Positions 51,329 through 59,746 of a stretch of DNA of 64,000 nt are shown piece after piece. The translations under genes and the position numbers were made by a program. Positions within the stretch are counted from its first letter, which is position 1. Every line of letters begins with the position of its first letter. The DNA is taken from contig NZ_JALJYC010000013.1 in assembly GCF_024170405.1 (NCBI RefSeq), forward strand, positions 7,025 to 71,024, written 5' to 3'. The notes beneath the pieces were generated by a model. It was given only the letters and a program-made list of their open reading frames with translations. It was not told where the DNA came from and ran no database searches. Source of the stretch: Neisseria perflava (GTDB lineage Bacteria > Pseudomonadota > Gammaproteobacteria > Burkholderiales > Neisseriaceae).

Positions 51329-51602
51329 TAACGTGAGTTTGGGATAAGTGTTTAAATATTTTTATTGTTTTCAGAATGATACGACATTCAGGCAGACGGA
51401 AAATCGCCAGACTTTCGTCATTCCCGCGCAGGAGGGAATCCAGACGTTTGGGCTTCTGATACCTTAAAAACATTACAGAAATGTCAGGCTTCTAGATTCC
51501 CGCCTGCGCGGGAATGACGAATCCTTGCGGATTCTGTCCAGCAGCAGAACACGTTTCTGAAATTTAAAACATATTCTATCTGCTTATCCCGAACTCACGT
51601 TA
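51329..51602. repeat. 274-bp inverted-repeat element with dRS3 cores
   Basis: Terminal inverted repeats of 20 bp (51329-51348 and 51583-51602; TAACGTGAGTTTGGGATAAG against TAACGTGAGTTCGGGATAAG) match at 19 positions. Inside are two dRS3-type 20-mers at 51420-51439 and 51496-51515, and a small GAATCC...GGATTC hairpin. It codes for nothing. A decayed homologue lies at 12770-13044. It fills most of the gap between rsmJ and the transporter gene. Confidence 0.8.
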
Positions 51603-51662
51603 AGTAATAAAAAACGAGCCGATCGAATTATCGGCACGATATTTCCGGTTTAATCTACATGC

Positions 51663-51696
51663 AAAAAGGCCGTCTGAAATTCAGACGGCCTTTTTT
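51663..51696. terminator. Inverted DUS pair with T run
   Basis: AAAAAGGCCGTCTGAA and TTCAGACGGCCTTTTTT form a near-perfect hairpin that can end transcription from both sides. Confidence 0.85.
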
Positions 51697-51707
51697 ATAT
51701 TGCCGGA

Positions 51708-53027
51708 TTAGGCTTGCGGCGCTTCCGGTGCTTTTTTGCTGGTTTTAATCAGCAGGGTCAACACGGCAGCAATCGCCAGGAATACACCACCGAAGGTCAT
51801 GGCGTTAGCCGGAGTATGCAGGAAGGTGTCGTAGATTTTGCCGAAAGTCACGGTTTGAATCAGCATCGGAATCACAATCATCATGTTCACAATACCCATG
51901 TACACGCCGTAACGCTCTTTCGGAATGGCGTTCACCACAATCATAAACGGCACGCCCATCATACTTGCCCAACCGATACCGAAACCAATCATCGGGATGA
52001 ACATCATGTATTTGTCGGAAATATGCGGAATGGTCAGCAGGGCAATCGCAGCCAGCGCAACGGAGAATGCGTGTACGTATTTGGCAGCGTATTTTTTTGC
52101 CATCACCATCAGGCCGAAGGCAGAGATAAAGGTAACGACGTTGTAGAAGCCGTTCACCAAGCCGGTCCAAGCCACGGCTTGCTCGTAAGCATGTTTGTCG
52201 GCAGCAGTCGAATGCCATACGGAAGCCACGATAGAGTGGGAAATATATTGCCAGTAGATAAACAGCGCGTACCATTGAAACAGGTAAACCAGCGCCAGTT
52301 GCCACAGCGCAAACGGCATTTCTTTGATAGCAATAAAGATTTCACCCAACGCGGAATGTTCTTTTTTGGCTTTCAGGGCAGCCATTTCTTCGGGAGAAGG
52401 TTCGTGTTCAGGGGTAGAGAACACAGTCACCAACACAGAACCAATCGAGCAAACAGCGCCGATGTAGAAGGAGCCGAATACCCAGTAAGGAATACCGGCT
52501 TCGGAGGTTTGTTGCAACCAGCCGATTTGTTGGAAGATATACAAGGACACGTTCGCCAGGGTAATACCCAAACCGGTAAACACAGACTGCATCAAAAAGC
52601 CGGTGGATTGTTGGTGTTCGGGCACGGTATCGGCGATAAAGGCGCGGAACGGTTCCATCGCGGTGTTGTTGGAGATGTCCAACAGCCACAACAGCAATAC
52701 GGCCACCCACAGCGCGGTCACGTGCGGATAGATAAACAGACACAAGCTGCAACCGATGGCACCAATCAGGAAATACGGGCGGCGGCGGCCGAGGCCGGGA
52801 ATCCATGTGCGGTCACTCATCGCACCAATCAGCGGCTGCACCAGCAGACCGGTAATCGGGCCGGCCATGTTCAAAATCGGCAGTTGGCCGGGGTCGGCGT
52901 TCAGGAAACTGAAAATCGGGTTAATCGCGGTCTGCTGCAAACCGAAACTATACTGAATGCCGAAGAAACCGAAGTTCATCAGCATAATCTGGCGAAGGGT
53001 CATCGCCACCTGTGGGGACATCTTCAT
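51708..53027 (-). CDS. MFS sugar transporter (maltose/oligosaccharide type)
   Basis: The 439-residue protein has about twelve membrane segments and resembles the sucrose/maltose group of sugar-proton symporters. GLQQTAINPIFSFLNADPGQ, the GPITGLLVQPLIGAMSDRTW loop with its R-rich follow-up LGRRRPYFLIGAIG, and a charged central loop (about 210-235) are visible. A LacI-type regulator lies directly upstream in the same direction, so the transporter is probably induced by its sugar. Meningococcus has a similar gene near maltose phosphorylase, which is not seen here. Confidence 0.82.
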   Translation of the reverse strand: MKMSPQVAMTLRQIMLMNFGFFGIQYSFGLQQTAINPIFSFLNADPGQLPILNMAGPITGLLVQPLIGAMSDRTWIPGLGRRRPYFLIGAIGCSLCLFIYPHVTALWVAVLLLWLLDISNNTAMEPFRAFIADTVPEHQQSTGFLMQSVFTGLGITLANVSLYIFQQIGWLQQTSEAGIPYWVFGSFYIGAVCSIGSVLVTVFSTPEHEPSPEEMAALKAKKEHSALGEIFIAIKEMPFALWQLALVYLFQWYALFIYWQYISHSIVASVWHSTAADKHAYEQAVAWTGLVNGFYNVVTFISAFGLMVMAKKYAAKYVHAFSVALAAIALLTIPHISDKYMMFIPMIGFGIGWASMMGVPFMIVVNAIPKERYGVYMGIVNMMIVIPMLIQTVTFGKIYDTFLHTPANAMTFGGVFLAIAAVLTLLIKTSKKAPEAPQA

Positions 53028-53166
53028 TTGGAGGTTACTCCTGATTGATTAAAACAGTGAAACAAATTTCCGATGAAAAGCAGCAAAACGCTGAGTGCCG
53101 CCTTATCTTTCTTATAAGCCCCGCCCTACCGGGGTCTGATTCGAAGTTTAATACGCCGAATTTTTG

Positions 53167-53206
53167 GTTTCAGACGGCCTGTAAACCCTCATAGGCCGTC
53201 TGAAAA
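53167..53206. terminator. Inverted DUS pair between regulator and transporter
   Basis: TTTCAGACGGCCT and AGGCCGTCTGAAAA are 14 bases apart. Together with the 205-base gap this suggests the two genes can be transcribed separately. Confidence 0.6.
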
Positions 53207-53232
53207 ATCTTGTTCTGTTTTTATTTTCCCGT

Positions 53233-54270
53233 TTATTGTCTTGTGGTAACCGACTGCCGCCAGATGGTTGCGCCGGCTACTTTTAGCGGCGGCCGCGCTG
53301 TTTGTTTCTGTTCGATTTCCTGCAACAGGATTTCGGTTGCCAACTCGCCCATACGCACATACGGCAGCTCGGTGCTGGTCAGCGGCGGGAACAGGGTTTC
53401 CGCAATCGAGCTGTGGTTGTCGTAACCGGCCACCGACATCTGCTCGGGCACGCGCAAACCGCGTGTGCGCAAAATACCATAGACCCTGACCGCCATTTCA
53501 TCGTTGCCGCAACAAATCACGCTCGGCGGCTGGCGCAGCGACAGCAGTTTGATGATGGCGGCCAACAAAGCTTCACTGTCGTTGCGGTTGTCGGGATAGC
53601 CCGTTTGCACCAAATCCGCGTCAAAAGCAATGCCCGCGTCTTCCAAAGCGCGGCGGTATCCGGCAATGCGCAGGCGGGTGGCTTCAATACCCGGCCGCAG
53701 GGTCACATAGGCAATGTGGTCATGACCGTGACGGATGATTTCGCGCACCAAGTCATACTGCCCCTGCTCGTCATCGGGCAAAACCGCCGGCGTGCCGATG
53801 GCATCAAAGCAGTTGGCCAACACAATCGGACACACGTTTGCCACTTCCGGCAGCACCACTTCCTGATGGTATTCGGCGACATATAAAATGCCTTCGGCGC
53901 GGTGTTCCATAAAGGTACGAATCAGCGGCTCGATACATTCGGGACGGTTGCCAGTATCGGCAATCATCAGGGTTTTGCCTTCCGAACGCAGCTTTTGCTG
54001 GATGCCTTTAATCAGAAACATATCTGGCAGGCCGTCAACGCGGAATTCTGCGCCCGTACGCGAAATCGCGCCGGTAATCAGGCCGATAAGCCCGGAACGG
54101 CTGGAACGCATAATCCGTGCGGCGGAAGAGGGAATATAGCCCAACGCGGCAATAGCGGTCTCCACCTTGGCACGGGTTTTATCGCTGACCGGAGCATCGC
54201 CGTTAATCACCCGGCTGACCGTTTTGGGCGAAACCCCTGCCCGGGCAGCGACATCATAAATTGTAGCCAT
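53233..54270 (-). CDS. LacI family transcriptional regulator
   Basis: The 345-residue repressor has the LacI helix-turn-helix (TIYDVAARAGVSPKTVSRVI) and hinge helix (SSAARIMRSSRSGLIGLITG). A periplasmic-binding-protein-like effector domain follows, with SVICCGNDEMAVRVYGIL and VAGYDNHSSIAETLFPPLT. It lies between a sugar transporter (same strand, downstream) and pgi (divergent). A TGACATC-GGTGTCA operator candidate at 54328 is in its own promoter region, pointing to autoregulation. The effector is unknown; maltose or a related glucoside is plausible. Confidence 0.9.
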   Translation of the reverse strand: MATIYDVAARAGVSPKTVSRVINGDAPVSDKTRAKVETAIAALGYIPSSAARIMRSSRSGLIGLITGAISRTGAEFRVDGLPDMFLIKGIQQKLRSEGKTLMIADTGNRPECIEPLIRTFMEHRAEGILYVAEYHQEVVLPEVANVCPIVLANCFDAIGTPAVLPDDEQGQYDLVREIIRHGHDHIAYVTLRPGIEATRLRIAGYRRALEDAGIAFDADLVQTGYPDNRNDSEALLAAIIKLLSLRQPPSVICCGNDEMAVRVYGILRTRGLRVPEQMSVAGYDNHSSIAETLFPPLTSTELPYVRMGELATEILLQEIEQKQTARPPLKVAGATIWRQSVTTRQ

Positions 54271-54327
54271 CTTACGTTCCCGCTCTCGCCGCTATTTCAA
54301 TATTATTACGGCGAAGAATAGCACATC

Positions 54328-54341
54328 TGACATCGGTGTCA
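54328..54341. promoter_or_regulatory. LacI-type operator candidate
   Basis: TGACATCGGTGTCA is a 14-base palindrome (one mismatched pair) with the central CG step typical of LacI family operators. It lies 58 bases upstream of the regulator start, just before a possible minus-strand -10 (TATTCT, 54320-54315). The rest of the 435-base gap to pgi is AT-rich with no gene. Confidence 0.55.
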
Positions 54342-54705
54342 TAACACTTTTTTTAACACAAGCTTGATAAAAATCAATCAAACTTAAAGTTCAGTCCATA
54401 CCCAGACAAAAAACTCTGCTTTTTAAATTCAAACCTAAATAGAAATATAATATTTTGTTTTAATCATGAATATATCAAAGCACAATCATTGCGTTTTACA
54501 TTTCCATACAGACGGATTCTTTCTCCACCGTTTTTCAGACGGCAAATGCGCTACACCCAAGGCTTTTAAAAAATAGTATGATAGTAAATGTCTTGATATT
54601 GCATGATAATTCAATAACAAAAAACCGCTTACCACAGACATCGGCTGTTTGTTTATTACAGTTTCCATTTTCAACAAAACCAGTCACACCAGCAAAGGAA
54701 TAAGC

Positions 54706-56337
54706 ATGACGACACATTCGGCCACATGGCAGGCCTTAACCGAACATTTCCAAGCCACACATACCGTACACATGCGCGAGCAGTTTGCCGCCGACCCACA
54801 ACGCTTTGCGCGTATGCACGAGACCCTGCACGGCCTATTGTTTGATTACAGCAAAAACCGCGTCAACGAAGAAACCTTACATCTATTATGCAATCTGGCC
54901 GAAGCCGCCGGACTGCCGCAACAAATGGCCGCCATGCGGCGCGGCGACAAAATCAATGCCAGCGAGCAACGCGCCGTGCTCCATACCGCCCTGCGCCTGC
55001 CGGACAACGCCGTGCCCTTGTCGGTGGACGGCGAAGACATCATGCCCAAACTCCACCGCGAACTCGACCGCGCCCTGGCCTTTGCCGAGAGCATCATCAG
55101 CGGCACACACACCGGCACCACCGGCAAACGCATTACCGATTTCGTCAACATCGGTATCGGCGGTTCCGATTTGGGGCCGCAGCTGTGCGTCCAATCCCTC
55201 AAAGCCTACCGCAAACACGTCCGGCTGCATTTCGTCAGCAATTCCGACGACGCCGACATCGCACGGACGCTGAGCGGCCTCAACCCCGAAACCACCCTGT
55301 TTTGCGTGGCCAGCAAATCCTTCGGCACGCCCGAGACCCTGCTCAACGCCTATGCCGCCCGCGCCTGGTATAAAGATGCCGGCCTACCCGAGGCCGATAT
55401 TTCGCGCCATTTCTGCGCCATCTCCAGCAACGTCAACGCCGCGCAAAACTTCGGCATTGCGCCGGAACACGTCTTCGCCATGTTCGACTGGGTCGGCGGC
55501 CGCTATTCCGTATGGTCGGCCATCGGCCTGCCGGTGATGGTCGCCGTGGGCGAAAGCCGCTTCCGCGAGCTGCTGCGCGGAGCAAACACCATGGACGAGC
55601 ATTTCTTCAACACCCCCATGCGCCACAACATCCCCGTATTGATGGGCTTGCTGCATGTGTGGTACAACAATTTTTACAACGCCGACGGCCACACCGTCGT
55701 CCCCTACTCCCACGACATGCGCCGCTTCCCCAGCTGGATTAACCAGCTCGACATGGAAAGCAGCGGCAAAAGCCGCACTTCAGACGGCCAAGCCGTCAGC
55801 TGCAAAACCGGCGGCATTGTCTTCGGCGAAGAAGGCGTCAACTGCCAACACGCCTATTTCCAACTGCTGCACCAAGGCACGCGCCTGATTCCGTGCGACT
55901 TCATCGTGCCCATGACCTCGCCGCTCAAAGTCGGCCGCCAACACCGCTTTACCGTCGCCAACGCCTTCGCCCAAGCCGAAGCGCTGATGAAAGGCAAAAC
56001 GCTGGCCGAAGTGGAAACCGAATTGGCCGACCTGCCCGCAGCGGAACGCGCCGCCCTTGCGCCGCAAAAAGAATTCCCCGGCAACCGCCCGAGTAACAGC
56101 TTTTTGATTAACAAAATCAGCCCGTTTACCTTAGGCATGCTGATGGCGGCGTATGAGCATAAAGTGTTTGTACAAGGCGTGATTTGGGGGATTAACCCCT
56201 TCGACCAATGGGGCGTGGAATATGGCAAAGTCTTGGCCAAAGCCATCGAGCCGGAACTCTTCCAAGACAAAGCCCTGCACCACGACAGCTCCACCAACGG
56301 CCTGATTGAATTTTATCGGGCGTGTCAGGAAAATTGA
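54706..56337 (+). CDS. pgi: Glucose-6-phosphate isomerase
   Basis: The ATG at 54706, six bases behind AAGGA, gives 543 residues; an open frame from 54649 adds 19 unsupported residues. Family signatures are intact: FVNIGIGGSDLGPQL, the KSFGTPETLLNA loop, FDWVGGRYSVWSAIGL, and GVEYGKVLAKAIEPEL near the C terminus. It interconverts glucose-6-phosphate and fructose-6-phosphate. Placement next to a sugar-type LacI regulator and transporter suggests a carbohydrate locus. Confidence 0.97.
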   Translation: MTTHSATWQALTEHFQATHTVHMREQFAADPQRFARMHETLHGLLFDYSKNRVNEETLHLLCNLAEAAGLPQQMAAMRRGDKINASEQRAVLHTALRLPDNAVPLSVDGEDIMPKLHRELDRALAFAESIISGTHTGTTGKRITDFVNIGIGGSDLGPQLCVQSLKAYRKHVRLHFVSNSDDADIARTLSGLNPETTLFCVASKSFGTPETLLNAYAARAWYKDAGLPEADISRHFCAISSNVNAAQNFGIAPEHVFAMFDWVGGRYSVWSAIGLPVMVAVGESRFRELLRGANTMDEHFFNTPMRHNIPVLMGLLHVWYNNFYNADGHTVVPYSHDMRRFPSWINQLDMESSGKSRTSDGQAVSCKTGGIVFGEEGVNCQHAYFQLLHQGTRLIPCDFIVPMTSPLKVGRQHRFTVANAFAQAEALMKGKTLAEVETELADLPAAERAALAPQKEFPGNRPSNSFLINKISPFTLGMLMAAYEHKVFVQGVIWGINPFDQWGVEYGKVLAKAIEPELFQDKALHHDSSTNGLIEFYRACQEN

Positions 56338-56358
56338 TTTTAAAGTTGGCGTAAGAAA

Positions 56359-56399
56359 AAGGCCGTCTGAAAACAAATCTGTTTTCAGACGGCCTTTTT
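56359..56399. terminator. Inverted DUS pair between pgi and dapD
   Basis: AAGGCCGTCTGAAAACA and TGTTTTCAGACGGCCTTTTT form a long stem with a T run, serving two convergent genes. Confidence 0.8.
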
Positions 56400-56428
56400 C
56401 TTGCATATCAATCAAGCATGATGCATGC

Positions 56429-57250
56429 TTAAACCCCGCGCAACAACTCGTTCACGCTGGTTTTAGAGCAGGTTTGTGCGTCCACGCGTTTCACAATCAC
56501 GGCGCAATACAGGCTGTGGCTGCCGTCTTTGCTCGGCATAGAGCCGGACACGACTACCGAGCCTGCCGGTACGCGGCCTTGGTAGATTTCGCCGGTGGTG
56601 CGGTCGAGGATTTTGGTAGATTGGCCGATAAACACGCCCATGGAAATTACCGAGCCTTCTTCCACCACTACGCCTTCGACGATTTCGGAACGTGCGCCGA
56701 TAAAGCAGTTGTCTTCAATAATGGTCGGGCCCGCTTGCAACGGTTCCAACACGCCGCCGATGCCCACGCCGCCGCTCAAATGCACGTTTTTACCGATTTG
56801 GGCGCAAGAGCCGACGGTAGCCCAAGTATCGACCATCGTACCTTCATCGACATACGCGCCGATGTTGACGTAAGAAGGCATCAACACGGCGTTTTTCGCC
56901 ACGAAACTGCCACGACGCGCCACTGCGCCCGGTACCACGCGGAAACCGGCGGTTTGAAATTCCTGCTCGCTCCAGTCGGAGAATTTGGTCGGCACTTTGT
57001 CGAAATATTTGTTTACGCCGTCGTTCAAGACTTCATTATCTTGAATGCGGAACGACAGCAACACGGCTTTTTTCACCCATTGGTTAACCTGCCATTGACC
57101 CACGCCCAAGCGCTCGGCCACGCGCAATTCGCCCGAATCCAGCTGGCGGATGGTTTCCAACACAGCTTCTTTGACTTCTGGGGTAACGTTGCTCGGGGTA
57201 ATGTCGGCGCGGTTTTCAAACGCGGTTTCGATGATGTTTTGCAAAGACAT
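56429..57250 (-). CDS. dapD: Tetrahydrodipicolinate N-succinyltransferase
   Basis: The 273-residue enzyme makes N-succinyl-2-amino-6-ketopimelate in the succinylase route to diaminopimelate. A helical N-terminal domain is followed by a left-handed beta-helix of hexapeptide repeats (about 105-230; PSYVNIGAYVDEGTMVDTWA, GVGIGGVLEPLQAGPTIIED). It complements murE, asd and dapB in the window. Single gene between DUS pairs. Confidence 0.97.
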   Translation of the reverse strand: MSLQNIIETAFENRADITPSNVTPEVKEAVLETIRQLDSGELRVAERLGVGQWQVNQWVKKAVLLSFRIQDNEVLNDGVNKYFDKVPTKFSDWSEQEFQTAGFRVVPGAVARRGSFVAKNAVLMPSYVNIGAYVDEGTMVDTWATVGSCAQIGKNVHLSGGVGIGGVLEPLQAGPTIIEDNCFIGARSEIVEGVVVEEGSVISMGVFIGQSTKILDRTTGEIYQGRVPAGSVVVSGSMPSKDGSHSLYCAVIVKRVDAQTCSKTSVNELLRGV

Positions 57251-57280
57251 AGGGATTCCTTATCGAGATAAAAGAGGGAC

Positions 57281-57325
57281 AGGCCGTCTGAAAAATGCAG
57301 TTTGCAGCCAAGTTTCAGACGGCCT
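57281..57325. terminator. Inverted DUS pair
   Basis: AGGCCGTCTGAAAA and TTTCAGACGGCCT flank a 21-base loop that includes a partial inverted repeat (CAGTTTGCAG). Confidence 0.6.
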
Positions 57326-57389
57326 CGGATACAAATCGCTAACGCGTTATTTTGCCACGGAAAGCCTTTGCCGTCAGCTATTGCGGCAA

Positions 57390-57828
57390 TTATTTTGCCA
57401 GCCAAATACCGTAAAACAGCAGCCATCCGGCCAATGCCAACACCCAAGCGCAGGCAGATTGAATCGCAAACGAGCAGCGCAGAAGCGCCTCAACGGCGGC
57501 CTATGCAGATTTTCCGCATTAAAGCGGCGGTGGAACGCCGTTATCAGGCGTAGCGCGACATTGACGGCATATACAGCGAAATTGCTCAGACACAACACCA
57601 TCAGCGAAGGCAGCAGCTTGTCCAGCGTATCGTCTGCCAACATACCCACGCGCCAAGCGGCCACCGCCGCATACAGCAACACCGCCAGCAGAGGCAGATA
57701 AAGCCAGCCGTGGCAGATAAAGCCAGCAGAGGCAGATAAAGCCAGCCGTGGCGGTGTAGCGTTTTCCCGCGCAGCAACAGCAGCATGTTCAAAACAGAAC
57801 ACAGCAAAAAGCCCGACCAAACCGTCAT
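57390..57828 (-). pseudogene. Frameshifted small membrane protein gene (aat operon)
   Basis: The frame opens at ATG 57828 (MTVWSGFLLCSVLNMLLLLR), overlapping the previous stop as ATGA. It is thrown out of frame at 57684-57752 by a 38-bp tandem duplication. Deleting one unit restores LYLPLLAVLLYAAVAAW and the downstream SLMVLCLSNFAVYAVNVALR. A second shift near 57500 leads to the sensible ending IQSACAWVLALAGWLLFYGI...LAK, stop at 57392-57390. The reconstructed product has about 130 residues with three or four membrane segments. I recognise no family. It may be dead, or switched by repeat number at the first site. Confidence 0.7.
57684..57752. repeat. 38-bp tandem duplication (19-bp half units)
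   Basis: A 38-bp unit (57684-57721) is followed by a second copy identical over 31 bases (57722-57752). Each unit consists of two similar 19-mers, GCCAGCAGAGGCAGATAAA and GCCAGCCGTGGCAGATAAA. Since 38 is not a multiple of three, copy number alters the reading frame. Confidence 0.92.
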
Positions 57829-58310
57829 AACGGCTCACGCCTTTCCGTGGTTTGCAACTTTCGTTCCAACTCACTTACCCTCGCCGTCAGCGCCTCCATT
57901 TTAGCCTTACTTTTCACGCCGTCTTGCGCCGTTAAACACAGATTGCACAACCATGATGTCGCAATAAACACCAATAGCGCGGGCTTATCCATCACTTCGC
58001 CCAAAATTTTCGGGCGGACGATAATCTGCACCCCGACGCCAACAAAAGCCAGCGCCGCGAGAAACATCAGCCATTCGTACCAGCGAAAGCGGTGTTCACC
58101 CGCCAGCCAGCCCTTGCTGATTTTATTCAACCACGGCATGCCGCTGCCGATGGCACAGCCGAATACCAAAGAAGGCCAAGGCTCATACTGCCGCGCCCAT
58201 GCTTCATCCATCACAATCATCATCAGCAGCAACAACCCTCCCGTTACCGCCGGCACTGCATACGGGATGACTTCCCACCAATACGTATGATTGGCCATTT
58301 TTCCGCTCAC
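57825..58310 (-). CDS. Membrane protein of unknown function
   Basis: A GTG at 58310 overlaps the aat stop as GTGA and follows AGGAG by seven bases, so it is preferred over the ATG at 58298; it gives 161 residues. Three or four membrane segments (about 16-33, 45-56, 78-98 and 109-126) are followed by a C-terminal heptad stretch (SKAKMEALTARVSELERKL) that should form a coiled coil in the cytoplasm. I recognise no family. It is the second gene of an aat operon and overlaps the broken third gene by four bases. Confidence 0.7.
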   Translation of the reverse strand: MSGKMANHTYWWEVIPYAVPAVTGGLLLLMMIVMDEAWARQYEPWPSLVFGCAIGSGMPWLNKISKGWLAGEHRFRWYEWLMFLAALAFVGVGVQIIVRPKILGEVMDKPALLVFIATSWLCNLCLTAQDGVKSKAKMEALTARVSELERKLQTTERREPL

Positions 58311-59020
58311 GCAATGACTCCTGCCTGTATCGCTTGTCTCAACGCCACGCCGTTCCCATGCCGCAAGGCCGTCTGAAAATCATCGAAATCCATCTGTTCC
58401 GAACCAAAGCGTTTGAGATGGTCGGTGTCCTGCTGGCAGTCGATGAGTTTGATCCCACATGCCGCCAAATACGGCACAGCGCAGGCAAAAGCAATTTTCG
58501 ATGCGTCGGGCGCGTGCGCAAACATGGATTCGCCGTAAAACACGCTGCCGATTTGCACACCGTAAAAGCCGCCCGCCAGTTTCCAGCCGTTTTGCCCATC
58601 GGGATACCAACACTCAAACGAATGCGCGTGTCCCATTTGGTGCAGCGCGGTATAGGCCGTCTGAAATTCGGGCGCAATCCACGAACCGTCCTGATTCGGG
58701 CGCGGCACGGCGGCGCAGGCGGCGATAACCTCGGCAAAGGCTTGGTCGGCAGTCACGCGGTAAGGCTTGTTGCGCAGGGTTTTCGCCAGCGATTTGGGGA
58801 TATGCAGCTTTTCGGGGAACAATACCGTGCGCGGCGCAGTGGCAAACCAGTAAAAATAGCCGTTTTGCGCAAACCACGGGAAAATCCCCGCCCGATAAGC
58901 CGCCAACAGCCGCCCCGTATCCAAATCCGCGCTCACGCCGACCAAGACGTCGCATTCGGCTAGGGCGTAAGCGGGGTTGGGAAAACGGTAATCGCGGGGC
59001 GGGAGGAAAGGGATGTTCAT
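58307..59020 (-). CDS. aat: Leucyl/phenylalanyl-tRNA--protein transferase
   Basis: The 237-residue enzyme attaches Leu or Phe to the N terminus of proteins with N-terminal Arg or Lys, marking them for ClpS-ClpAP. It starts MNIPFLPPRDYRFPNPAYAL and has GRLLAAYRAGIFPWF, HSFECWYPDGQNGWKLAGGFYGVQIG and SVFYGESMFAHAPDASKIAF, all family blocks. It leads a three-gene operon with two membrane proteins, the last broken. Confidence 0.97.
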   Translation of the reverse strand: MNIPFLPPRDYRFPNPAYALAECDVLVGVSADLDTGRLLAAYRAGIFPWFAQNGYFYWFATAPRTVLFPEKLHIPKSLAKTLRNKPYRVTADQAFAEVIAACAAVPRPNQDGSWIAPEFQTAYTALHQMGHAHSFECWYPDGQNGWKLAGGFYGVQIGSVFYGESMFAHAPDASKIAFACAVPYLAACGIKLIDCQQDTDHLKRFGSEQMDFDDFQTALRHGNGVALRQAIQAGVIA

Positions 59021-59037
59021 AAGGAGATTTTATAAAA

Positions 59038-59076
59038 TTTCAGACGGCCTCAAATCCCTCTGAGGCCGTCTGAAAA
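59038..59076. terminator. Inverted DUS pair between fur and aat
   Basis: TTTCAGACGGCCTCA and TGAGGCCGTCTGAAAA form an extended stem. Confidence 0.7.
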
Positions 59077-59097
59077 TAGCATTTCAAACTGTAAAAA

Positions 59098-59532
59098 TCA
59101 ACGCTTGGTTTTGCTTTGGCAGTCTGCGCATACGCCGTACATATATAGCGCGTGATCGACAATGCGGTAGCCGTTTTCTTCGGCGATTTTGTCTTGCAGC
59201 GCTTCGATTTCGGGGTTATGGAACTCGGTAACCGTGCCGCATTTGACGCACACGATGTGGTCGTGGTGGTCGCCTTTGTCCAGTTCGTAAACGGCTTTGC
59301 CGGTTTCAAAATGGTGGCGCTGCAAAATGCCCGCCTGCTCAAATTGGGTCAGCACGCGGTAGATGGTGGCGACACCGATTTCGATGCCTTCGTCCAACAA
59401 AATACGGTACACGTCTTCCGCGCTCAAGTGTTCTTCAGCGTGCGTTTCAAACAAATCTAAAATTTTCAGACGCGGGCCGGTGACTTTCAAACCGCTGTCT
59501 TTCAATTGCGCAATATTGCTGAAATTTTCCAT
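59098..59532 (-). CDS. fur: Ferric uptake regulator Fur
   Basis: The 144-residue Fur protein has an N-terminal winged helix (KVTGPRLKILDLFETHAEEHLSAEDVYRIL) and a metal-sensing C-terminal domain with KGDHHDHIVCVKCG and CADC (structural zinc Cys pairs). It represses iron-uptake genes when loaded with Fe(II); the receptor promoter at 42038 is a likely target. It is divergent from bamE, and 215 bases separate them. Confidence 0.97.
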   Translation of the reverse strand: MENFSNIAQLKDSGLKVTGPRLKILDLFETHAEEHLSAEDVYRILLDEGIEIGVATIYRVLTQFEQAGILQRHHFETGKAVYELDKGDHHDHIVCVKCGTVTEFHNPEIEALQDKIAEENGYRIVDHALYMYGVCADCQSKTKR

Positions 59533-59746
59533 AGTATTCTTATCCCTGTGGTGTAATAACCGTTATAATACGCACTTTCAGCCCGTTTGCCCACTATGGC
59601 GCCATAAAGGTTTTCAATACCTTACCTGCGTCCGCAGCGGCCAGCCGGCCAAAATTTTCCGCGAAGATGATTATCGTTTGCTTTTTAAAATGATTCAAGC
59701 GATGATGTGAAAATGTTTCCGAACGATTCAACAGAAAGGTACACCT

